DNA of 49,658 nt from Magnetococcales bacterium (lineage in GTDB: Bacteria > Pseudomonadota > Magnetococcia > Magnetococcales > DC0425bin3): assembly GCA_015228935.1 (NCBI GenBank), contig JADGCO010000010.1, positions 1 through 49,658 on the forward strand, given 5' to 3'. Made by a program: the position numbers and the translations under genes. The notes beneath the pieces are model-generated. The model saw only the letters and a list, made by a program, of their open reading frames with translations. It searched no databases and was not told where the DNA came from. Shown one piece after another: positions 1-7,950 of this stretch (positions are counted from its first letter, which is position 1; every line of letters begins with the position of its first letter).

Positions 1-90
1 GAAGGGCACAGCCCTTCCTCCTGGACCTCCATCCCAGTTTTTCATTTGTTTTTTTCGAATTCAACAAGTTATTAGACAGCCTCTGAGAGA
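1..90 (+). repeat. Dispersed intergenic repeat, copy 1 (partial)
   Basis: The window opens inside a repeat. A perfect hairpin (GAAGGGC, 3-nt loop, GCCCTTC) lies at 1-17, followed by the block CTCCTGGACCTCCATCCCAG, a T-rich stretch, and AACAAGTTATTAGACAGCCT plus CTGAGAG. The first half recurs inverted at 11578-11644 and the second half recurs at about 47250-47298. It ends 7 nt before the lolC start codon. No coding potential was seen. Confidence 0.8.
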
Positions 91-97
91 TTCTCCC

Positions 98-1345
98 ATG
101 CTTTTGCGGCAACGTTATGAATGGCTGATCGGGTTGCGCTATCTGCGCGCCAAAAAGTCAAACCATTTCATCGGGGTCATCACCGTGATCTCCGTGGGTG
201 GGGTCTCCCTCGGGGTGGCGGCGCTCATCGTCGTGCTGGCCGTCATGACCGGCTTCAAGGAGGAGCTGCAAAAACAAATTCTCGGGGTCACCAGCCATGT
301 GGTTGTCCAATATCCGGGCGGAAAAATGCCCGCCTACGAAGATGTCCTGCAACGGGTTCTCAAAGCACCCAACGTCGTGGCCGCATCACCTTACATTCTG
401 CAACAAGCCATGCTGCTTTCCGGTGGCGTGGCCGCCGGGGTTGTCGTGCGCGGCATCGATCCGGAACGGGAAAAAAATATTTCCTCGCTCGCCAAAAACA
501 TGAAGCAAGGCTCCCTGCAAAATCTTCTGGGATACGGGGTGATCCTGGGAGACCGCCTGGCTTCCAATCTTGGCGTGCATGTCGGCCAGCCGGTGACCAT
601 GGTGGCCCCTGTTGGCAACATCACGGCCCTGGGAACCATGCCACGCATGAAACGCTTCCATGTGGCAGGCATTTTCGACTCGGGCATGTACGAATATGAC
701 AAGACCCTCGCCTACATTCACCTGGCGGATGCCCAAACCTTTTTCCGTTTCGATGAACAGGTGACCGGTATCGAAATTCGCACCGTCAATCCCGACACCG
801 CTTTCACCACCCGCCAGTTCCTGGAAAAAGAGCTGCAATTCGGCTATTCGGTCCAGGATTGGATGCAGATGAATCACAATTTTTTCCGTGCCCTGCAAAT
901 TGAAAAGGCCACCATGTTTGTTATTTTGTTCCTGGTGGTACTCGTGGCGGCGTTCAACATCATCTCCAGTCTGATCATGGTGGTGATGGAAAAGGGACGG
1001 GATGTGGCCATTCTCAAGACCATGGGGGCCACATCGAAAAGTATCATGACCATTTTCGTCATCAACGGCGGCGTGATCGGTCTCTCCGGTACCCTGATGG
1101 GAACCCTGCTGGGTCTTCTGCTGGCCTTCAATCTGGAACCGGTATTGCAGTTTATCGAACGGCAATTCGGAATTCGGATTCTGTCCGGGGATGTTTATTT
1201 TATTGACCATTTGCCCTCGGTGGTCCTGCGTTCCGACGTGATCATGGTCACGAGCATCAGTCTGTTGATCACCCTGTTGGCAACCCTGTATCCCGCCTGG
1301 CGGGCAGCGCGTGTGGATCCGGTGGAGACCTTGCGCTATGAGTAA
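98..1345 (+). CDS. lolC: Lipoprotein-releasing ABC transporter permease (LolC/LolE family)
   Basis: Inner-membrane permease of the LolCDE machine, which uses ATP to release outer-membrane lipoproteins to the periplasmic carrier LolA. The 415-aa protein has the family architecture: a cytoplasmic N-terminus, a first membrane segment at about 22-47 (HFIGVITVISVGG...), a large periplasmic MacB-like domain, then three C-terminal FtsX-type membrane segments and the closing DPVETLRYE-type motif. Length matches LolC/LolE. lolD follows 62 nt downstream on the same strand. Only one permease gene is present here, so it may form a homodimeric LolF-like complex or pair with a permease elsewhere; LolC and LolE cannot be told apart by eye. 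The start codon directly follows a dispersed repeat whose end supplies GAGAG as a weak ribosome site. Confidence 0.93.
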   Translation: MLLRQRYEWLIGLRYLRAKKSNHFIGVITVISVGGVSLGVAALIVVLAVMTGFKEELQKQILGVTSHVVVQYPGGKMPAYEDVLQRVLKAPNVVAASPYILQQAMLLSGGVAAGVVVRGIDPEREKNISSLAKNMKQGSLQNLLGYGVILGDRLASNLGVHVGQPVTMVAPVGNITALGTMPRMKRFHVAGIFDSGMYEYDKTLAYIHLADAQTFFRFDEQVTGIEIRTVNPDTAFTTRQFLEKELQFGYSVQDWMQMNHNFFRALQIEKATMFVILFLVVLVAAFNIISSLIMVVMEKGRDVAILKTMGATSKSIMTIFVINGGVIGLSGTLMGTLLGLLLAFNLEPVLQFIERQFGIRILSGDVYFIDHLPSVVLRSDVIMVTSISLLITLLATLYPAWRAARVDPVETLRYE

Positions 1346-1415
1346 CACATTCTGGCCATCGTATCGATTTGCCCGGATCGCGGAAGATCCGCTGGAGACC
1401 TTGCACCATGAGTGA
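1318..1415 (+). repeat. Short direct duplication at the lolC/lolD junction
   Basis: The 3' end of lolC (about 1316-1343) and the segment just before and across the lolD start (about 1386-1413) share the pattern GATCCG-x-TGGAGACCTTGC, then three differing bases, then ATGAGT. In the first copy this encodes the lolC C-terminus and stop; in the second it provides the GGAGA ribosome site and ATG of lolD. The spacing is about 70 nt. Confidence 0.7.
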
Positions 1416-2109
1416 AACGCCCCTTCTTGAAGCCCGGGATGTGGTCAAGTCGTTCCAGACTCCGGCCCAAAACCTGACCATTCTCAAAGGGGTGCAGCTC
1501 CGTCTGGAAGTGGGCGAGATGGCCGCCCTGCAAGGGGTTTCCGGGGCCGGCAAAAGCACCCTGATCCAGATTCTGGGCTGTCTGGATCGTCCCACCTCGG
1601 GGCAGGTGTTGTTGAACGGACAGGATATGTTCGCCTTGCGTGCCGTCCAGCAGGCCAGCATGCGCAACCAGCACATTGGCTTTGTCTACCAGTCGCATCG
1701 TTTGTTGCCGGAATTTTCTGCGGTGGAAAATGTCATGTTGCCGCTGTTGATCGGGCGGCAAAAGTGGCAAACCGCCCGCACCCAGGCCGAAGAGATTCTC
1801 ACCGAGGTGGGTCTGGCCAACCGGATGCACCACAAACCGGGGCAATTGTCCGGCGGCGAACAACAGCGGGTGGCCATTGCCCGGGCGGTGGTGCATGGGC
1901 CGGCTTTGCTGCTGGCCGATGAACCGACCGGTAATCTGGACCTGGTCACTGCCGAGACCGTTTTTCAAATTTTCGTCGATCTGAATCGAAGACGGCGTCT
2001 CACCTGCCTGATGGTGACCCACAACCCGGAACTTGCTGCCCGCCTGGATCGACGTTTCCATCTGCGGGATGGTTACCTGATCGAGGTCACCGCCGAAGGT
2101 GCAACATGA
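1408..2109 (+). CDS. lolD: Lipoprotein-releasing ABC transporter ATPase LolD
   Basis: Cytoplasmic ATPase that powers LolCE-mediated release of lipoproteins from the inner membrane. The 233-aa protein has a Walker A motif (GVSGAGKS, residues 43-50), the ABC signature [14 protein letters not shown] and a Walker [13 protein letters not shown], followed by an H-loop in MVTHN. The ATG at 1408 is preferred over an upstream in-frame start at 1369 because GGAGA lies 9 nt before it and MSETPLLEA is a typical LolD N-terminus. It follows lolC and overlaps the next gene by 4 nt (ATGA), so the three are probably co-transcribed. Confidence 0.95.
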   Translation: MSETPLLEARDVVKSFQTPAQNLTILKGVQLRLEVGEMAALQGVSGAGKSTLIQILGCLDRPTSGQVLLNGQDMFALRAVQQASMRNQHIGFVYQSHRLLPEFSAVENVMLPLLIGRQKWQTARTQAEEILTEVGLANRMHHKPGQLSGGEQQRVAIARAVVHGPALLLADEPTGNLDLVTAETVFQIFVDLNRRRRLTCLMVTHNPELAARLDRRFHLRDGYLIEVTAEGAT

Positions 2110-2762
2110 CCGATACGAGTGAAATAATCCAGAAGGTTCTCCTATGGGGACCCGGGATTGTCTTTGCCATCACGCTGCATGAATGGGCACATGGATATAT
2201 GGCGTCCCTCTTCGGCGATCCAACCCCGGGCCGGATGGGTCGCCTGACCCTCAATCCCCTCCCCCACATCGATTGGGTGTGGACCATCCTGGTTCCTGTT
2301 CTGCTGCTTTATACGGTCGGCTTTGCCTTTGGAGGGGCCAAGCCGGTGCCCATCAATCCCCGTTATTTTCGGGGGTCATTTCGGGTTGCCCTGTTTTGTG
2401 TCGCGGTCGCCGGGCCTCTCATGAATCTGCTGCTGGCCGCCGGCTGTGCCCTGACCACCCGCCTGGTCATGCACCTCCCCGCCTTTTTTGCCGTGCCGCT
2501 GTATGGCATGCTGGAGGCCGCCATTGTCGTCAATGTGGTCCTGGCCGTGTTCAATCTGTTTCCCATTCCCCCCCTCGATGGCGGACGGGTGTTGACCGTC
2601 CTGTTGCCCCTGTCGCTGGGCCGTTTTTGGGCATCCCTGGATCGGTATGGCCTCGTGGTGGTGGCCATCCTGGCCATGAGCGGTCTCATGGGCAAAATCA
2701 TCAATCCCGTCACCGGTTGGTTCTTGACCCTGTTTGCGGGGATGGTCACTCCGGGACATTGA
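2106..2762 (+). CDS. Site-2 protease (M50) family membrane metalloprotease
   Basis: Predicted polytopic membrane zinc protease of the M50/rseP-like superfamily, short YwhC/FtsH-independent type (218 aa, no PDZ domain). The zinc-binding HExxH appears as HEWAH at residues 25-29 in the first membrane segment, and the third ligand region appears as NLFPIPPLDGG near residue 155. The rest is four to five hydrophobic segments. Its start codon overlaps the lolD stop (ATGA), suggesting translational coupling, although a functional link to lipoprotein export is only inferred. The substrate cannot be told from sequence. Confidence 0.9.
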   Translation: MTDTSEIIQKVLLWGPGIVFAITLHEWAHGYMASLFGDPTPGRMGRLTLNPLPHIDWVWTILVPVLLLYTVGFAFGGAKPVPINPRYFRGSFRVALFCVAVAGPLMNLLLAAGCALTTRLVMHLPAFFAVPLYGMLEAAIVVNVVLAVFNLFPIPPLDGGRVLTVLLPLSLGRFWASLDRYGLVVVAILAMSGLMGKIINPVTGWFLTLFAGMVTPGH

Positions 2763-2792
2763 TTGATTTGATAAAATACGTAAGAATATGTT
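2763..2792 (+). promoter_or_regulatory. Possible promoter for the ATPase–PIN pair
   Basis: In the short AT-rich gap after the protease gene, TTGATT (2763-2768) and TATGTT (2787-2792) are 18 nt apart and resemble -35/-10 boxes. The match is weak. The gap is the natural place for the promoter of the AT-rich module that follows. Confidence 0.28.
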
Positions 2793-2826
2793 TCATTGAC
2801 CGCCTTTGCCTGAAAGGTCGTGCGTC

Positions 2827-4203
2827 ATGTTGGACAAATTCACCCTGAAAAATTTCAGAAGCTATAAAGAATCTACTTTGCACTTGGCACCTTTGACAAT
2901 GCTGATCGGTGCCAATGCCTCCGGCAAGAGCAATACCATTGAAGCGTTGCGATTGCTCTCCTGGTTGGCACAAGGCAATCGGCTGCATAATATCCAGAAG
3001 GCAATCCAGGATGGTAGTCTTCTGTTGCGAGGACGTGTTCGGGATATTGTTTCAGTAACCGACTCCGATGTATTTTTTTCCTGCCATGGTAAAACAAATG
3101 AGAAAAACATTTCCCTGTCTTTATCCATGAATATTGATAAGGATGATGCTCTGCATATTGTCAATGAAGAAATGCGAGAAAAACTTGGAAATGGCACGTC
3201 ATATCTTTATAAAATAATTGGAAGAGATGAAGGTTTTGGAACAGATGTTCGAGTGGAATATAATAATTTTGCTCGTGGTGGAAACAAACCCAGAATCACC
3301 TGTAGTGACCAGCTCACTATTTTTTTTCAATTGGATGGACCTGCAAAATTTCAAAAGGGTCATAAGGAATCCCAGGAAAGAATCCTGGGTGCAACTTCTT
3401 TTTTCAGATCCTGGTTGTCAAACATACTTTTTATTGATCCCGTTCCAAGCATGATGCGAGGCTACAGTTTCAGGAACGAAAAAATGCTGCTCGGAGATGG
3501 GAGAAATTTATCCAGCGTCTTGTTCCATCTTTGGGGAGGAAACAAGACAGAAACTGATTTGACGGATCAGGAAAAAGAAAATCGTGCAGATATTTTAAAA
3601 TTTATCCGTAGTCTGCCAGAACAAGATATTGAAACCATCTCTTTCATACCAACACCCCGCGATGAAGTCATGATCAAAATCCGGGAGACATTTGGCGGAA
3701 GAGTCCAGGAATTTGATGCATCCATGCTTTCGGATGGCACCCTGCGCGTCTTGGCCATAGCTGCGGCCATGCTTTCGATTCAGGAAAGAGGTATGGTTGT
3801 CATTGAGGAGATTGACAACGGAATTCATCCCAGTCGCGTTGAAGGCCTATTGAAACAAATTGCTTTTTTGTCGGAAAAACGGAATTTGCGCGTTCTGCTC
3901 AGCAGCCACAATCCCGCCATGCTGGATGCCCTGCCCATGAGTGCCATACCGGATGTCGTATTCTGCTACCGGGATCCGAAGGACGGGTACAGTCGCCTGA
4001 TACGCATGCAAGATGTTCCTGATAATCCGGAACTCCTGTGTCGGGGAAGTATGGGGTACCTCATGACGTCGGGCATCATGGACAAATTTGTCAAATATCA
4101 TCCCGGTCCAGAAGCCAAGAAAAAAATGGCCTTGGAATGGTTGGAAGAATTGAATAAAGATCTTGCTGACATGCATGCGAGTATGGGAAACGAAATGTCA
4201 TGA
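2827..4203 (+). CDS. AAA-family (SMC/OLD-like) ATPase of a two-gene ATPase–PIN module
   Basis: 458-aa ATPase of the AAA_15/AAA_21 type, as found in many phage-defence and toxin–antitoxin-like modules. Walker A is GANASGKS (28-35) after the family-typical N-terminus LKNFRSYKES. A signature-like LSDGTLR lies near 301-307, Walker B VVIEEID near 324-330, and an H-loop SSH at 359-361. An in-frame TTG at 2806 is possible, but ATG 2827 follows a GAAAGG ribosome site. Codon and base use are clearly more AT-rich than in the genes on both sides, which suggests transfer. The stop overlaps the start of a PIN-domain gene (ATGA), so the two are probably translated as a unit. Defence against phage is inferred from architecture; no specific named system is recognised. 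Confidence 0.88.
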   Translation: MLDKFTLKNFRSYKESTLHLAPLTMLIGANASGKSNTIEALRLLSWLAQGNRLHNIQKAIQDGSLLLRGRVRDIVSVTDSDVFFSCHGKTNEKNISLSLSMNIDKDDALHIVNEEMREKLGNGTSYLYKIIGRDEGFGTDVRVEYNNFARGGNKPRITCSDQLTIFFQLDGPAKFQKGHKESQERILGATSFFRSWLSNILFIDPVPSMMRGYSFRNEKMLLGDGRNLSSVLFHLWGGNKTETDLTDQEKENRADILKFIRSLPEQDIETISFIPTPRDEVMIKIRETFGGRVQEFDASMLSDGTLRVLAIAAAMLSIQERGMVVIEEIDNGIHPSRVEGLLKQIAFLSEKRNLRVLLSSHNPAMLDALPMSAIPDVVFCYRDPKDGYSRLIRMQDVPDNPELLCRGSMGYLMTSGIMDKFVKYHPGPEAKKKMALEWLEELNKDLADMHASMGNEMS

Positions 4204-4661
4204 GCGATATTCTTGTTATAGATACAAATATTTTATTAAATATTCTTGACGTACCTTCCTTCAATCAAAATAGAGATGGAATTGTCCAAGAATACAATAA
4301 ATACACAAAACAAAGAAATACTTTTTTTCTACCTATGGCAACAATTCTGGAAACTGGCAGTCATGTGGCCGATATCCGTAATGGACAGGATCGGCGAAAA
4401 TGGGGTAATCTTTTTGTTAAAACCGTTACCAAATCCATTGAAGGTGTAACACCCTGGAAACCATTTCCTTTTCCGACATTAGATTCGATTAGTTTATGGT
4501 TGGATGAATTTCCTGATCATGCCATGAGTGGGATTGGCTTTGCCGATTTATCCATTATCAAAGATTGGGAAATTATTTGTAAAAAATTTCCCATGACACG
4601 AGTCAAAATCTGGTCTCTTGATCATCATTTGGCCGGATATGACAGTCAACCTGGTTCATAG
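4200..4661 (+). CDS. PIN-domain ribonuclease-like partner of the ATPase
   Basis: 153-aa protein with a PIN-like fold. It opens with VIDTNILLN and the four expected acidic residues can be picked out: D8, E51 (ILETGSH), D116 (FADLSII) and D141 (WSLDHH). PIN proteins are metal-dependent RNases, so this is the likely effector, with the upstream ATPase as sensor or regulator. It is not VapC-like in length or partner, because the partner is an ATPase and not a small DNA-binding antitoxin. The AT-rich composition matches the ATPase gene. The 4-nt overlap supports co-expression. The target is unknown. Confidence 0.8.
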   Translation: MSDILVIDTNILLNILDVPSFNQNRDGIVQEYNKYTKQRNTFFLPMATILETGSHVADIRNGQDRRKWGNLFVKTVTKSIEGVTPWKPFPFPTLDSISLWLDEFPDHAMSGIGFADLSIIKDWEIICKKFPMTRVKIWSLDHHLAGYDSQPGS

Positions 4662-4731
4662 TCTTTATTCATTGCATTGGCGTATGAAATATTAGCGCAA
4701 ACGAGTATCACCCAACCGAGGAGATGTCAGC

Positions 4732-5760
4732 GTGAATGGTAGCAACCTGGTGCGCCCCATTGTCTTTTCCGGGGCACAACCCACTGGCCAATTGACCATT
4801 GGCAATTATTATGGTGCCCTGCGCCACTGGGTGGCCATGCAGGAGAGTTACGATTGCCTGTTTTGCGTCGTCGATCTGCATGCCCTGACCGTGCGCCAGA
4901 ATCCCGCCGAACTGCGTCAGCGCTGTCGGGAATTGGCGGCACTCTATCTGGCCTGTGGCCTGGATCCGCAGCGCAGCATCCTGTTCATGCAAAGCCATGT
5001 CCCGGCCCATACCGAACTGGCTTGGCTGCTCGCCACCTTTACCCAGATCGGCGAACTGGAACGCATGACCCAGTTCAAGGACAAGGCCCAGCGCCATAAA
5101 CACAATGTCAATGCCGGCCTGTTTACCTATCCGGTGTTGATGGCAGCGGATATTCTCTTGTATGGCACCCACAAGGTTCCCGTGGGCGAAGATCAAAAAC
5201 AGCATCTGGAACTGACCCGCGATGTGGCCCTGCGCTTCAATAATCTTTATGGAGAGGTTTTTCAGGTGCCGGAGCCGCTGATTGCCGAAGAAGGGGCACG
5301 GGTCAAGGACCTCCAGGAACCCACCAAAAAAATGTCCAAAAGTGCTGAATCCGAGCTGGCCCGGGTGATGATCCTGGACGCTCCCAAGGACATCCTGAAA
5401 AAATTCAAAAAAGCCGTCACCGACAGCACGGCCACGATCCGCTGCAACGAAACCGAACAACCCGGTGTGACCAACCTGTTGGAGTTGTGGTGCGTGGCCA
5501 CGGGCCATACCCGCGAAGAAGCCCTGACCCATTTCAGTCACAATCTCTATGGCAAATTGAAGGTGGAAACCGCCGAGGCCGTGATTGCCCAGATGGAACC
5601 GATCCAGCAACGTTATCGGGATTTGCTGGCCGATCAGGCCGGTCTGGAACACATTCTGGAACAAGGTGCCGAACAGGCCAGACTCCGTGCCGAAAAAATC
5701 ATGCGCCGGGTGATGGAAACCCTGGGTCTGCCCCTGGATCGGAGACGTTTCCATGACTGA
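4732..5760 (+). CDS. trpS: Tryptophan–tRNA ligase
   Basis: Charges tRNA-Trp with tryptophan using ATP in the cytoplasm. The 342-aa protein is a standard class I enzyme: FSGAQPTGQLTIGNYYGAL holds the HIGH-equivalent motif (TIGN), and KKMSKS lies around residue 201. The start is GTG, chosen because GAGGAG lies about 8 nt upstream and MNGSNLVRPIVFSG is a typical N-terminus. It overlaps the next gene by 8 nt. Composition returns to the GC-rich style of the chromosome after the AT-rich module upstream. Confidence 0.97.
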   Translation: MNGSNLVRPIVFSGAQPTGQLTIGNYYGALRHWVAMQESYDCLFCVVDLHALTVRQNPAELRQRCRELAALYLACGLDPQRSILFMQSHVPAHTELAWLLATFTQIGELERMTQFKDKAQRHKHNVNAGLFTYPVLMAADILLYGTHKVPVGEDQKQHLELTRDVALRFNNLYGEVFQVPEPLIAEEGARVKDLQEPTKKMSKSAESELARVMILDAPKDILKKFKKAVTDSTATIRCNETEQPGVTNLLELWCVATGHTREEALTHFSHNLYGKLKVETAEAVIAQMEPIQQRYRDLLADQAGLEHILEQGAEQARLRAEKIMRRVMETLGLPLDRRRFHD

Positions 5761-6532
5761 AACGGCTGCGACTGAAGGGGTACGCCTGCAAAAGTGGCTG
5801 GCGGAGGCGGGTCTTTGTTCACGCCGGGAAGGTGAAACATGGATCCAGAATGGCCGGGTGGCGGTCAATGGCGTGGTTGTCACCCAGCAAGGGGTGCGCG
5901 TCAAACCAGAGGATACCGTGGCGCTCGATGGTCATCCGATCCAACGGGGACGGCTCGAACGACTTCTTCTGGTCCTGAACAAACCCCCCGGTATCATGTG
6001 TACCCGCCACGATCCTGAAGGCCGGACCACGGTGTTTGATTTGTTTGGTGCCGATGCCCCACGCCTGGTCACGGTTGGACGACTCGACTATCTCTCCGAG
6101 GGGATGATCCTGCTGACCAATGACGGCTTGTTGGCCCATCGCTTGATGCATCCGCGCCAGGCGGTGGAACGGGTCTATCGTGTGCGGGTGCATGGTCGAG
6201 TCAGTCCACAGTTGCTCGCCGAACTGCGCAGAGGTGTCAACCTGGAAGATGGCCCGACCGGTCCCCTGGATATCACCCTGGACCATACCGGCGGTGCCAA
6301 CAGTTGGCTGACGCTTACCTTGCGGGAGGGACGCAATCATTTGATCCGGCGCATTTTTGCCACCCTCTCCATGGAGGTGTCGCGCCTGATGCGGGTTGCC
6401 TATGGCGGGGTGAACATGGGCGAGTTGCCCGTGGGCAAATGGCGGCCTTTGGATCCCCAGGAAAGCCTGCGGCTGCGTCAGGCTGCCGGATTCAAGCCCA
6501 ACATGCCTGGCAACAGATCCCGCCAACGATGA
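5753..6532 (+). CDS. rluB: RsuA/RluB-family rRNA pseudouridine synthase
   Basis: Converts a uridine in rRNA to pseudouridine; RluB acts on 23S rRNA. The 259-aa protein has an N-terminal S4 RNA-binding domain (LQKWLAEAGLCSRREGE to about residue 65) followed by the catalytic domain with GRLDYLSEG, the nucleophile being D112. The C-terminal NHLIRRIFATLSMEVSRLMRVAYGG block is characteristic of the RluB/RluE/RsuA group. The exact subgroup (RluB rather than RluE or RsuA) is a judgement from length and the S4 domain. The start overlaps the end of trpS, so translation is probably coupled. Confidence 0.88.
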   Translation: MTETAATEGVRLQKWLAEAGLCSRREGETWIQNGRVAVNGVVVTQQGVRVKPEDTVALDGHPIQRGRLERLLLVLNKPPGIMCTRHDPEGRTTVFDLFGADAPRLVTVGRLDYLSEGMILLTNDGLLAHRLMHPRQAVERVYRVRVHGRVSPQLLAELRRGVNLEDGPTGPLDITLDHTGGANSWLTLTLREGRNHLIRRIFATLSMEVSRLMRVAYGGVNMGELPVGKWRPLDPQESLRLRQAAGFKPNMPGNRSRQR

Positions 6533-6535
6533 CCT

Positions 6536-7189
6536 TTGGCCATGACTCCCCACGATCTTTTTCAAATATTGTTGGCTGTTCATGGTCCGCGTCATTGGTG
6601 GCCGGCCAAGGGCACGTTTGAAATGATGGTGGGTGCGATCCTCGTGCAAAACACGGCCTGGACCCAGGCCCACAAAGCCGTGCAAGCTCTGGCTGCTGCC
6701 GGTCTGCTCCATCCGGCTGCCATCCGCTCGGTTCCCGAGGCCACATTGCATGCCCTGATCCGCCCTGCCGGTTATTTCCGGATCAAGACCAAACGTTTGC
6801 AAGCTCTGGCAAACTTTCTTGCCCCTTTTGGCGATGATCCGGTACGTCTGTTCCAGATGGCCACCGATTCCCTGCGCAAAACCCTGTTGCTGGTCCACGG
6901 CATCGGCAAGGAGACTGCCGACTCCATTCTCTGCTACGAGGCCAAGCGACCTTTTTTTATCGTGGACACCTACACCAAACGTCTGTTCCATCGCCTGGGC
7001 TGGGTGGATGCAGAAGCCGATTATGATCTCATTCAGAATATGATTCATGCGGCATTGCCTCCCGATCCTGAAATTTTGGGAGAGTTTCATGCTCTGATTG
7101 TCGCCCATGCCAAAACCCACTGCCAAAAACGCCCCCTCTGTACTCATTGCCCGCTCACGGCGTGTCCTTTTCCTGCCGGATCACCCTGA
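6536..7189 (+). CDS. Endonuclease III-like HhH-GPD DNA glycosylase
   Basis: 217-aa base-excision-repair glycosylase of the HhH-GPD superfamily. The helix-hairpin-helix reads LLVHGIGKETADSIL and the catalytic aspartate is D144 in FIVDTYTKRL. The lysine that makes classical Nth a bifunctional lyase (GRKTA) is replaced by E126 (GKETA), so this is probably a monofunctional glycosylase closer to the MagIII/'endonuclease III domain' group, which acts on alkylated purines. Four C-terminal cysteines in C-x5-C-x2-C-x4-C could hold an iron–sulfur cluster, though the spacing differs from Nth. It follows the pseudouridine synthase by 3 nt. Substrate preference is inferred. Confidence 0.85.
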   Translation: MAMTPHDLFQILLAVHGPRHWWPAKGTFEMMVGAILVQNTAWTQAHKAVQALAAAGLLHPAAIRSVPEATLHALIRPAGYFRIKTKRLQALANFLAPFGDDPVRLFQMATDSLRKTLLLVHGIGKETADSILCYEAKRPFFIVDTYTKRLFHRLGWVDAEADYDLIQNMIHAALPPDPEILGEFHALIVAHAKTHCQKRPLCTHCPLTACPFPAGSP

Positions 7190-7450
7190 TCAAGTTTGCA
7201 CTGTGTTAAATCCTTCCAATCCAATCCTGCCCCAGAACCAATCGTCGGTATTCTTTTGTTGACCTGACGGACCTGTGTTCCGACCCTGTGCGGCGTGTCG
7301 GGCGGAGGTATGTCTATTTTTTAGGCATATCCAATCCGCCACACCTTTTGCCAAGCAAACAAACAGGTGATTGATTATTTTTTATGCATCCCTGGTCCAC
7401 ATTGTGCGGCACCTGAATTTATATCAATATATTTCAATAGATTACATTCT
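7190..7450. other. Non-coding gap upstream of the glnK promoter
   Basis: No gene is convincing here. A weak hairpin (CCGAC ... GTCGG, about 7274-7298) lies after the glycosylase gene and might help termination. The small G–C palindrome GTGCGGCAC at about 7402-7410 lies some 40 nt upstream of the sigma-54 box, where NtrC-type activator sites usually sit, but it matches the NtrC consensus poorly. Confidence 0.4.
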
Positions 7451-7465
7451 TGGCACATCCTGTGC
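7451..7465 (+). promoter_or_regulatory. Sigma-54 (RpoN) promoter of glnK–amtB
   Basis: TGGCACATCCTGTGC has the GG–N10–GC geometry of a -24/-12 promoter (consensus TGGCAC-N5-TTGC). It lies about 118 nt before the glnK start. glnK–amtB operons are classically RpoN/NtrC dependent, so expression under nitrogen limitation is expected. Confidence 0.8.
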
Positions 7466-7582
7466 GGTAACTTATCCAACTCTTGTGATTGAACACCAAT
7501 GCAGCATGTGGATCAATATGGAGTATGGAGATCAGGCACCCCATATGGTTGCCAACATAATCATGACGGAAGGAGACTCGGT

Positions 7583-7921
7583 ATGAAATGGGTGATTGCA
7601 ATCATCAAGCCATTCAAACAGGATGATGTGCGTCAGGCATTAACCACTGTTGGAATCACGGGGATCACGGTTTCCGAGGTCCGTGGTTTTGGTCGGCAGA
7701 AAGGACATACCGAACTCTATCGGGGAGCCGAATATCAGGTGGATTTTTTGCCCAAACTGAAGATCGAGGTTGCCGTCCCTGACTCCCTTCTGGAACAAAC
7801 CCTGGAAGCGATCCGGAACTCGGCCCATACCGGCAAGATCGGTGACGGGAAAATATTTGTGCTGGATTTGCAGCAGGTTGTGCGGATCCGTACCGGGGAA
7901 ACCGGCGAGACAACCATTTGA
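7583..7921 (+). CDS. glnK: Nitrogen regulatory protein P-II (GlnK)
   Basis: 112-aa trimeric signal protein that senses 2-oxoglutarate/ATP/ADP and blocks AmtB when nitrogen is plentiful. The sequence is nearly canonical: MKWVIAIIKPFKQDDVRQAL, the T-loop GFGRQKGHTELYRGAEY with the uridylylated tyrosine (Y51), the B-loop TGKIGDGKIFV and the C-loop RIRTGE. ATG 7583 is chosen because AAGGAG lies 7 nt upstream; the longer in-frame extension to 7499 has no family similarity. I name it GlnK and not GlnB because amtB follows 29 nt downstream. Transcription is probably from the sigma-54 promoter at 7451. Confidence 0.96.
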   Translation: MKWVIAIIKPFKQDDVRQALTTVGITGITVSEVRGFGRQKGHTELYRGAEYQVDFLPKLKIEVAVPDSLLEQTLEAIRNSAHTGKIGDGKIFVLDLQQVVRIRTGETGETTI

Positions 7922-7950
7922 TTGACGAACATGTCACGAAGGAGACAATC

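Noticed and set aside
7499..7582. Longer N-terminus for glnK
   Set aside because: P-II proteins start at MK(x)IxAIIKPF; the extension is not conserved and the AAGGAG site fits ATG 7583.
7371..7586. Small plus-strand frame before glnK
   Set aside because: It covers the sigma-54 promoter and glnK leader, and its translation shows no similarity to any family.
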